From an uncultured Desulfovibrio sp. (GTDB taxonomy: Bacteria > Desulfobacterota > Desulfovibrionia > Desulfovibrionales > Desulfovibrionaceae), in assembly GCA_900553145.1 (NCBI GenBank), contig USCL01000159.1:1-8757 (forward strand): a stretch of 8,757 nucleotides of DNA, in the 5' to 3' direction. A model generated the notes under the pieces. It was not told the DNA's origin, ran no database searches, and was given only the letters and a program-made list of their open reading frames with translations. This document shows, one piece after another, positions 1 to 4,519 of the stretch (its first letter is position 1; the number at the start of each line of letters is the position of its first letter). The translations under genes were made by a program, and so were the position numbers.

Positions 1-36
1 AGAAAGGTTCCCCCCTTCCCCGCATTTTAGAGGCAA
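1..36 (-). terminator. Possible modA terminator, cut by window edge
   Basis: This is the 3' flank of modA. On the minus strand it reads as a G-rich run (GGGGAAGGGGGGAACC) ending in TTTCT at the window boundary. The composition resembles one arm of the G-rich hairpins seen after tunR and glpC, but the partner arm would lie outside the window. The terminator role is therefore inferred from resemblance only. Confidence 0.25.
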
Positions 37-819
37 CTACTTCTGCGGCTTGCTGAAACCGTACTTGGCGAGCACGGCCTGCCCTTCGGGGGAAAGGACG
101 AAATCAACGAACTTCGCGCCGCCCTCGCGGTTGCTGCCGGTGGTCGACACGGCGATGGGATACAGGACGGGCTTGTGGCCATCCATCACGGCAGCCACCT
201 TCATCTTGTCGCCGCCCTGCTTCGCGTCGGTGCGGTAAACGAAACCGGCGTCGACTTCTCCGCGCCCCACATAGTCCAGAGCCTGACGGACGCTCGCGCC
301 GAAGACATACTTGGGCTGAAGCGTTTCCCAGAGGCCGGCGGCAGTCAGGGCCGCCTTGGTGTAACGACCGGCGGGAACGGAATCAGGGTTGCCCACGGCG
401 ATGCGCTTGACCTCGGGCTTGGTCAAATCCTTGGCTCCGGCCAGATTGAGCTTGCTGTCGGACGGCACGACCATAACCAGATCGTTGAGCGCAAAATCTT
501 TGCGGGTGGCGGTATCGACCAGTTTCTTGGCCGCGGCCTTGTCCATCGTTTCCTGATCCGCGGAGGCGAACACATCGACGGGAGCGCCCTCTTCCATCTG
601 CTTGAGCAGCGGATTGGAGGCCGCGAAATTGGTATGCACCTTGATGTCGGGGTATTTCTTTTCAAAGAGCCCCTTGATCTCCGTGAACGCGTTGGTCAGG
701 CTGGCCGCGCCGGAAACCGTGATTTCCTGCGCCGCAAACGCCGGAGCCGCCAAAAGCAGGCATCCCAGAAGGCCGAACGCCGCATTTCGGGCACACCGCC
801 GGAAAAAGCTCTTATCCAT
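37..819 (-). CDS. modA: ModA, periplasmic molybdate/tungstate-binding protein
   Basis: Substrate-binding component of the ModABC importer, 260 aa, the usual length for the family. It begins with a Sec signal peptide: basic MDKSFFRRCARN, a hydrophobic stretch to about residue 28, and probable cleavage after AFA (about 29/30). The ligand pocket of the family is recognisable: S40 in GAASL, S68 in FAASN, A150 in VPAGRY, V177 in ASVRQAL and Y195 in GFVYRTDA, matching the serine, alanine, valine and tyrosine positions known in E. coli ModA. The family motif GAPVDVFASAD (79-89) is also present. The frame stays open upstream to 912, but the ATG at 819 is chosen because AAGGAG lies 7 nt before it; the ATG two codons earlier is too close to that SD. 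The gene is divergent from tunR and separated from modBC by it. ModA proteins bind molybdate and tungstate alike, so the preferred anion cannot be read from sequence. C20 in LLGC weakly resembles a lipobox, but the hydrophobic region continues beyond it. Confidence 0.95.
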   Translation of the reverse strand: MDKSFFRRCARNAAFGLLGCLLLAAPAFAAQEITVSGAASLTNAFTEIKGLFEKKYPDIKVHTNFAASNPLLKQMEEGAPVDVFASADQETMDKAAAKKLVDTATRKDFALNDLVMVVPSDSKLNLAGAKDLTKPEVKRIAVGNPDSVPAGRYTKAALTAAGLWETLQPKYVFGASVRQALDYVGRGEVDAGFVYRTDAKQGGDKMKVAAVMDGHKPVLYPIAVSTTGSNREGGAKFVDFVLSPEGQAVLAKYGFSKPQK

Positions 820-1008
820 GTACATACTCCTTATGTTGTTCGACTGTTGCGGTTCACGAACGATAACCTTTTCAGCAATAACCCCCTTGCGTTTTCCCGG
901 CAATCTTGTCACTCTTTCAAGAAGCTGCGTGACCGACTTTCGTCCTCGTCAGCCCGTGGGATAGCCTGCATATCCCGAAGTGTCGCTTATCCGGTAAGAG
1001 GAGATTCC
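820..1008. promoter_or_regulatory. Divergent modA-tunR control region
   Basis: This 189-bp region must hold the promoters of modA (minus) and tunR (plus). I could not identify a clear -10/-35 pair for either gene. It contains three candidate protein-binding sequences. The first is GTTC-AC-GAAC around 872-881, whose GTTCACG core also occurs upstream of modB. The second is GGGATA-N7-TATCCC at 958-976. The third is the imperfect palindrome CTTATCCGGTAAG at 986-998, which runs into the tunR SD. Autoregulation by TunR and control of modA would be expected from the family, but which element is the operator is not established here. Confidence 0.5.
958..976. promoter_or_regulatory. Inverted repeat GGGATA-N7-TATCCC before tunR
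   Basis: A perfect 6-bp inverted repeat (GGGATA at 958-963, TATCCC at 971-976) with a 7-bp spacer, ending 32 bp before the tunR ATG. Half-site size and position suit a dimeric repressor autoregulating tunR. A further TATCC copy (988-992) follows, so the region has a TATCC direct repeat as well. No binding protein can be assigned from sequence alone. Confidence 0.35.
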
Positions 1009-2151
1009 ATGCAGGAAGAAATAACCCATCTTGTTCAGGGGCTTGATGACTCCGCCCTGCGGTTCATCGAAGCCTGCGTCCGCCATGAACGCGAAGCGCG
1101 CAATGCGCCTCAGGCCCCGCCTCCGCCCACGCCGCATCCCGGCGGCCAGTTCACTGTCCCGGAAAACGTCAGGCATCTGACCTCGGAACAGCTTGACGCC
1201 GTTTCCAAGGCGTTTCTCGATTGGTTCAGGGCGTCCGCCTCCACGACGCAAAACCGCTCAAGAGGACGGCTCTGGCTGGTCTTCCTGCTTATCCGCTACG
1301 GCGCGCTGCGCCTCGGCGAAGCGCTGGCCCTCGACGACCGCACGGATCTCGACTTTACCCGTTCCGTCGTCATCGTCCGAGGGCAAAACCTCAGGGAACT
1401 CCAATTCCCCGAAGCCATCATGGCGGAAATCCGGCAAGTATTGGAATCCCCCCCCATGTTCGGCCTGCGCGGCGAAGTCCTGCGCCTTGATCAAGGGTAC
1501 GTACGCCGTATCTTCTATGAAAGGGCAAAGGACGCCGATCTGCCGAAGGAACTCCTCAGCCCCCGGGTCATCAGGCATTCACGGGGCATCGAGCTCCTGC
1601 GCGGCGATGTGCCGCTCAAGATCGTCCAGCAGTTTCTCGGGCAGCAGAGCCCGACCCTGACGGCAAGTTACCTTCACTTTTCCCGTGAAGACGCACGAAA
1701 AATCGTTCATTCCCATATCAGGAGGGAAGCTATGAAAAAAACCAGCGCCCGCAACGCGTTCACCGGAACCATCAACCGCATCAAGCGCGGCGATCTGCTT
1801 GTCGAAGTGGAAATCCTGACGTCCACCGGCCTTCAGGTCGTATCCATCATCACGGCCGAAAGCGCCGACAACCTCGAACTCCGCGAAGGCATCAACACCA
1901 CCGCCACCATCAAGGCCCCGTGGGTCATCCTCAGCACCGGCGACGCGCCCACCAGCGCCCGCAACCATTTCTCCGGCAAGGTGCAGAGCGTCCAGCTCGG
2001 CGAAATCGAAGCGGAAGTCATCGTCACCCTCGACGAAGGCACCAACGTCTGCGCCGTCATCACCTCCCAGAGCGCCCGTGTGCTCAAGCTTGAGCCCGGC
2101 AAGCCCGTGTCCGTCCTGTTCAAGGCGTTTGCCGTCGTTTTGGGGATGTAA
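1009..2151 (+). CDS. tunR: TunR-like tungstate/molybdate-responsive regulator (integrase-like DNA-binding domain + di-Mop/TOBE)
   Basis: 380 aa, very probably an oxyanion-sensing regulator of mod genes, matching the TunR family described in sulfate-reducing Desulfovibrio. Residues 1-50 are a helical start plus a Pro-rich linker (33-44). Residues about 54-235 resemble a tyrosine-recombinase catalytic domain: R101 in ALRLGEAL, R189 in VIRHS and Y221 in SYLHF are kept. The box II histidine is R186, the LGH histidine is Q212, and the usual hairpin lysine is not evident, so recombination is doubtful and DNA binding more likely. The N-terminal core-binding domain of true integrases is absent. Residues 245-309 and 315-379 are two Mop/TOBE repeats, each opening with TSARN-x-F-x-G; the first 15 bases of the repeats are identical (1741-1755, 1951-1965). 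The start is set by AAGAGGAG (996-1003), 5 nt before the ATG; the frame is open far upstream but only antisense to modA. The gene lies between modA and modBC, which fits local control. The regulator call is strong from architecture and context, the tungstate specificity less so. Confidence 0.82.
   Translation: MQEEITHLVQGLDDSALRFIEACVRHEREARNAPQAPPPPTPHPGGQFTVPENVRHLTSEQLDAVSKAFLDWFRASASTTQNRSRGRLWLVFLLIRYGALRLGEALALDDRTDLDFTRSVVIVRGQNLRELQFPEAIMAEIRQVLESPPMFGLRGEVLRLDQGYVRRIFYERAKDADLPKELLSPRVIRHSRGIELLRGDVPLKIVQQFLGQQSPTLTASYLHFSREDARKIVHSHIRREAMKKTSARNAFTGTINRIKRGDLLVEVEILTSTGLQVVSIITAESADNLELREGINTTATIKAPWVILSTGDAPTSARNHFSGKVQSVQLGEIEAEVIVTLDEGTNVCAVITSQSARVLKLEPGKPVSVLFKAFAVVLGM
1720..1734 (+). 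promoter_or_regulatory. Internal Shine-Dalgarno and ATG inside tunR
   Basis: AGGAGG (1720-1725), a 6-nt spacer and an in-frame ATG (1732-1734, Met242) followed by AAA AAA. This is as good a ribosome-binding site as any in the window and falls in the linker directly before the first Mop domain. Initiation here would give a separate 139-aa protein (1732-2151) made only of the two Mop repeats. AGG arginine codons also occur elsewhere in tunR (residues 55, 74, 129, 189), so the tandem AGG AGG could be chance. Confidence 0.5.
1732..2151 (+). CDS. Possible internally initiated di-Mop molbindin (alternative product of tunR)
   Basis: Nested in-frame product of 139 aa starting MKKTSARNAF, containing both Mop/TOBE repeats and no DNA-binding domain. 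Stand-alone di-Mop proteins of about this size (ModG type) bind molybdate or tungstate in the cytoplasm as buffers or storage proteins; Mop domains oligomerise and bind the anion at subunit interfaces. A free copy could compete for anion or mix with full-length TunR. The sequence support is the internal SD and ATG at a domain border. Expression is inferred, not shown, and the full-length gene remains the primary annotation. Confidence 0.35.
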   Translation: MKKTSARNAFTGTINRIKRGDLLVEVEILTSTGLQVVSIITAESADNLELREGINTTATIKAPWVILSTGDAPTSARNHFSGKVQSVQLGEIEAEVIVTLDEGTNVCAVITSQSARVLKLEPGKPVSVLFKAFAVVLGM

Positions 2152-2161
2152 GAGACATTGG

Positions 2162-2215
2162 GGGAGGGAAAACGTTTCTGAAGAAAAGGGGAGCGCCCCC
2201 ACGCTTTTCCCTCCC
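2162..2215 (+). terminator. Compound hairpin after tunR
   Basis: GGGAGGGAAAA (2162-2172) pairs perfectly with TTTTCCCTCCC (2205-2215), 11 bp. The loop carries its own hairpin GGGG-AGCG-CCCC (2188-2199). It starts 10 bp after the tunR stop. There is no clean T-run after it, so termination efficiency is uncertain. It has the same G/C-rich, A-tract-containing style as the hairpin after glpC. Confidence 0.5.
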
Positions 2216-2312
2216 TTCCCCAAACCTGCCGGCGCGGCCCGCGCCCATCCCTCCCTTTCCAAAGACTTTTGACTTTATCGGATCCCTGTTGCAGGGGATT
2301 GCCGGGAATGGA

Positions 2313-2342
2313 AAAGCCTTCTCCGAACACGGGGAAGGCTTT
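2313..2342. terminator. Hairpin, possibly bidirectional terminator
   Basis: AAAGCCTTCTCCG (2313-2325) and CGGGGAAGGCTTT (2330-2342) form a 13-bp stem with one T-G pair and an AACA tetraloop. Because the stem starts with A and ends with T, each strand has a short U-run at its 3' side (TTT on plus, TTTT on minus). It could back up termination of tunR and of modBC. Confidence 0.5.
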
Positions 2343-2380
2343 GTGCTATCGGGGAAAAACCGGAAGCCTGACAAAACGGG

Positions 2381-2430
2381 GCGGCGGGAAGAAGGACAGG
2401 CATCCTTTTTGTCCTCCCGCCGCTCTTTTT
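2381..2430. terminator. Strong hairpin terminator between tunR and modC
   Basis: GCGGCGGGA (2381-2389) pairs with TCCCGCCGC (2415-2423), and an inner GGACA/TGTCC stem lies within the loop. On the plus strand it is followed by TCTTTTT (2424-2430). On the minus strand, just past the modC stop, the stem is followed by CCCGTTTTG. It is the best candidate for ending the modBC transcript and for blocking read-through from tunR. Confidence 0.65.
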
Positions 2431-2435
2431 GGCGA

Positions 2436-3191
2436 TTACGCTTCCACCAGCGGGGCGAGGAGCGAAAGGGCGTCCGGTTCGCCCGCGCGGCGGGCGGGGT
2501 AATCGTCGAGGACATGCCGGATCGTGCCGTCGCGGTAGACGGCCAGCGAATCCGCAAAGGCGTCCACGTCAGCGGGATCATGGGTGATCAGCACGACGGG
2601 GATATTCCACTCGTCGAGCAGGGCCCGGATCTCGCGGCGCATCCTGACCCGGAGGAGAGGGTCCAGCGCGGCGAACGGCTCGTCCAGCAGCAACATGCGG
2701 GGGGCGGTGATGAGGGCCCGGGCGAGGGCGACGCGCTGCCGCTGCCCGCCGGAAATTTCACGGGGATACCGCTCGGCCAGATGCCCGACCTCGAAGCGTT
2801 CCAAAAGGGCGTCCACGGATTTGCGGGCCGAGGGGGAAGGGCGTCCGAAGAAGGTCCGCTTCGTCTTGTCGAGCGCGAACTCCACATTCCTGCGGACCGT
2901 CAGATGCGGAAACAGGGCGTAATCCTGAAAAACATAGCCGAGATGGCGTTCGCGGGCCGGGAGATCGATGCCTTCATCCGAGGCATACAGCACTTTGTCC
3001 CCGACCTTGATGTATCCGCCGTCGGGCCGGACCAGCCCCGCCAGAGACTGGAGCGTCAGCGTCTTGCCGGAACCGGAATGCCCGAACAGCACCAACCGGC
3101 GGGTCGCGCAATTCAGGGACACGTCGAGGGAAAAGCTGTCGCCGCGTTCGCGCCCCGTGGCGAGGCGCTTGCGGATATGCACATCAAGCAT
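2436..3191 (-). CDS. modC: ModC, molybdate/tungstate ABC transporter ATPase (short form without TOBE domain)
   Basis: Cytoplasmic ATPase that powers oxyanion import through ModB. 251 aa with every ABC motif in order: Walker A GHSGSGKT (37-44), Q-loop Q89 in VFQDYALFPHLTV, signature ISGGQRQR (146-153, I replacing the usual L), Walker B MLLLDEP (166-172), D-loop ALD (175-177) and switch H204 in ITHDP. The protein ends about 45 residues after the switch histidine. The C-terminal Mop/TOBE domain that makes E. coli ModC about 350 aa is missing, so anion-dependent inhibition through that domain is not possible here. The frame extends 22 codons upstream, but the ATG at 3191 is preferred: GGAGG lies 6 nt before it, and its A is shared with the modB stop in TGATG, a typical sign of translational coupling. 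The mod assignment rests on the adjacent modB, modA and tunR as well as on motifs such as FGHSGSGKT. Confidence 0.93.
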   Translation of the reverse strand: MLDVHIRKRLATGRERGDSFSLDVSLNCATRRLVLFGHSGSGKTLTLQSLAGLVRPDGGYIKVGDKVLYASDEGIDLPARERHLGYVFQDYALFPHLTVRRNVEFALDKTKRTFFGRPSPSARKSVDALLERFEVGHLAERYPREISGGQRQRVALARALITAPRMLLLDEPFAALDPLLRVRMRREIRALLDEWNIPVVLITHDPADVDAFADSLAVYRDGTIRHVLDDYPARRAGEPDALSLLAPLVEA

Positions 3192-3883
3192 CAGCGTCCT
3201 CCGGCCTTTCCGCCGAACAACCTGTCGGCGAGGACAAGGATGGTGAGGCACAGGCACGACGTCAGCACGACGAGCACCGTCGCCTGCTCGTCGTTGCCCG
3301 CCTGAAACGCGTCATAGATGGCGAGCGCGAGCGTCTGCGTCTTGCCGGGGATATTGCCCGCGATCATCAGCGTCGCGCCGAATTCGCCCATGCCCCGCGC
3401 GAAGGCCAGCATGCCGCCGGCAACGATGCCGCGCCACGCCAGCGGCAGCGACACCTGCCAAAAGACCTTCCATTCGGATGCCCCGAGCGTACGGGCCGCG
3501 TTTTCAAGGCGCGGATCGACCAGTTCCAGCGCGGCGCGGGCCGACTTGTAGATCAGCGGGAACACGACCACCGTAGCCGCAACCACGGCCCCCTGCCACG
3601 AAAAGATCAGGTTGATGCCGCACTCGGCCAGCCACGGCCCGATGACGCCGCGCCGCCCGACCAGCAGGATAAGATAATAGCCCAGAACCGTGGGCGGCAG
3701 TATCATCGGAAGCGTGCACATGGCGTCCAGCACCGCGGAAAAGGGCGAACGGCGGCGGGCCAGAAGCCACGCGGCGGCGACCCCGGCGCAAAACGAGGCG
3801 GCGGTCGCAAGGCCCGCGACCTTCAGCGACAACAAAATCGGCGACCACGGGATCATCCCGTCCGCGAAAAATTCCGAAACCAT
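3191..3883 (-). CDS. modB: ModB, molybdate/tungstate ABC transporter permease
   Basis: Inner-membrane channel of the importer, 230 aa, normal ModB length. Hydrophobic segments are visible at roughly 16-40, 54-76, 93-115, 150-172 and 198-221, consistent with five to six membrane spans. The cytoplasmic EAA loop that docks on the ATPase is ENAARTLGASEWKVFWQVSL (127-146), followed by P147. GMGEFGATLMIAGNIPG (164-180) is typical of ModB/CysT permeases. The start is not certain. ATG 3883 has GAGGG 7 nt upstream and is chosen. ATG 3889, two codons earlier, overlaps the stop of an 8-codon leader ORF and could start by reinitiation. A GTG at 3934 opens the frame further but has no SD. modB overlaps modC by one base. 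Upstream lies an RNA fold that may hide a ribosome-binding site. Confidence 0.93.
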   Translation of the reverse strand: MVSEFFADGMIPWSPILLSLKVAGLATAASFCAGVAAAWLLARRRSPFSAVLDAMCTLPMILPPTVLGYYLILLVGRRGVIGPWLAECGINLIFSWQGAVVAATVVVFPLIYKSARAALELVDPRLENAARTLGASEWKVFWQVSLPLAWRGIVAGGMLAFARGMGEFGATLMIAGNIPGKTQTLALAIYDAFQAGNDEQATVLVVLTSCLCLTILVLADRLFGGKAGGR

Positions 3884-3885
3884 GC

Positions 3886-3951
3886 TCATGCCCTCGGGAA
3901 TGCCTGAATCACGCTTCCTCCGCAATCCAGTCACGAAAACGTGAGGAAGCG
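3886..3951 (-). promoter_or_regulatory. Possible SD-sequestering hairpin and 8-codon leader ORF before modB
   Basis: On the minus-strand RNA, CGCUUCCUC (3951-3943) is perfectly complementary to GAGGAAGCG (3920-3912). The latter contains the strong SD GGAGG (3921-3917) lying 4 nt before a GTG (3912-3910). That GTG opens an 8-codon ORF whose TGA (3888-3886) overlaps the ATG at 3889 as ATGA. An inner ACG-UUUU-CGU hairpin sits in the loop. Such a fold would couple modB translation to opening of the leader. The pairing is seen in the sequence; function is inferred. Confidence 0.35.
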
Positions 3952-4024
3952 GGACTCGAAAGGCGATAGCCGAGGACGAGGGGAGCAGACCGGGAAAGGC
4001 ACATCCCCCGCACCGTTGCGCGTA

Positions 4025-4051
4025 TTCCGTTCACGGATTTCCGATACGGAT
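4025..4051. promoter_or_regulatory. Tandem palindromes upstream of modB, candidate operator
   Basis: Two abutting units of the form TTCCG-N-CGGAT: TTCCG-TTCA-CGGAT (4025-4038) and TTCCG-ATA-CGGAT (4039-4051). Each has a palindromic TCCG/CGGA core. They lie about 140 bp before the modB start, in the region where a regulated modBC promoter or leader would be. TunR is the natural candidate ligand given the locus, but an identical element is not present upstream of modA or tunR. Confidence 0.35.
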
Positions 4052-4401
4052 ATCGCGGCGCAGGGAAGCAGCCGAAGAAGGCTCCCACATCCTCCTTATG
4101 TGTAAGAAAAAACTGTTGCGCCATCCCCCCATCTTGCCTAAGCCTGCGGGCCTTTTATCCGCAGCCATTGCGGAAGCCCCGCAAGCCCACCGTTCCCTTT
4201 GCCGTGCTTCCGGGAGGCGGGTGCCGAGATCCGGCCTTCCAAGCGCCCCGCCCAGCCTGCCTTCAGAAGCGTTTTTGCAACTGGCCCCATAAGCATTCTC
4301 AAGGGATAGGGGCAGGCCCTTGAAAGGAAGGCTTTTGAAAAGGGTACCCCCTCCCCGACGTTTCGTCTTCTCCAAAATTTTCGGATAAGAACGTTTTACC
4401 C

Positions 4402-4430
4402 TTGTTAATGGTTTCATATGTGAATATTCT
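4402..4430 (+). promoter_or_regulatory. Sigma70-like glpABC promoter with overlapping Rex-like site
   Basis: -35 TTGTTA (4402-4407), a 17-bp spacer and -10 TATTCT (4425-4430), in a locally AT-rich stretch about 90 bp before the glpA ATG. Overlapping the -35, TTGTTAA-TGGT-TTCATAT (4402-4419) matches the Rex-type operator TTGTGAA-N4-TTCACAA at 11 of 14 half-site positions. A second short inverted repeat TTCA-TATG-TGAA covers 4413-4424. Promoter placement is plausible; regulator identity is a guess. Confidence 0.45.
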
Positions 4431-4519
4431 ATTGTAAACGGATGTCAAAGAGGCTATTTTCAGGGACGACGCAACCCCGGCGTGAATCCGGGACAAATCC
4501 AGAAAGAACGGGAACATCC

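Larger units (their letters stand above)
2152..2435. other. Convergent tunR/modC intergenic region, hairpin-rich, no gene
   Basis: 284 bp between the 3' ends of tunR and modC. Besides the annotated hairpins at 2162-2215, 2313-2342 and 2381-2430 it contains an odd palindrome GGCGCGG-C-CCGCGCC (2231-2245) and a small CCCTG-TTG-CAGGG hairpin (2284-2296). Short open frames cross it but none has an SD or a protein-like composition. Its role appears to be transcription termination between converging units. Confidence 0.6.
3890..4519. other. Long divergent modB-glpA intergenic region
   Basis: About 630 bp without a convincing gene. From left to right it holds the possible modB leader fold (3886-3951) and the tandem palindromes (4025-4051). 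A block resembling the modA leader follows (ACAT-C-CTCCTTATGT at 4087-4101 and ACTGTTGCG at 4112-4120). Next are two adjacent hairpins, CTGCGG-N9-CCGCAG (4144-4164) and TTGCGG-AAGCC-CCGCAA (4168-4184), then TCAAGGG-N11-CCCTTGA (4299-4323). The glpA promoter (4402-4430) and a short hairpin in the glpA leader (4476-4492) end the region. Open frames of 64 to 128 codons cross it but lack SDs or recognisable protein features. A sequence match to a known riboswitch was not recognised by eye. Confidence 0.55.

Noticed and set aside
745..819. ModA as a lipoprotein (LLGC around residue 20)
   Set aside because: The hydrophobic core continues past the cysteine to a good AFA cleavage site, and leucine at -2 is atypical for a lipobox.
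175..1008. In-frame upstream extension of tunR
   Set aside because: It runs antisense through modA, has no SD, and its composition is that of a shadow frame. The SD at 996-1003 fixes the start at 1009.
1009..1720. Integrase-like domain as evidence of a prophage or integron
   Set aside because: Catalytic histidines are replaced, two Mop domains are fused, no att-like repeats or phage genes are nearby, and the gene sits among mod genes as expected for TunR.
3909..4417. Minus-strand open frames of 71 and 128 codons in the modB leader
   Set aside because: No convincing domain or membrane/signal pattern, and weak or absent SDs. They cross several hairpins. The 71-codon frame ending at the leader GTG is curious but unsupported.
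4450..4500. Cobalamin-riboswitch-like fragment (CCCGG-CGTGAAT-CCGGG at 4476-4492)
   Set aside because: Only the short hairpin resembles part of that riboswitch. The conserved core elements expected on both sides are missing, and the region is too short.
4442..4519. Upstream ATG at 4442 as glpA start
   Set aside because: No SD, only a few bases after the predicted transcription start, and it would add an unneeded polar extension before the FAD fold.
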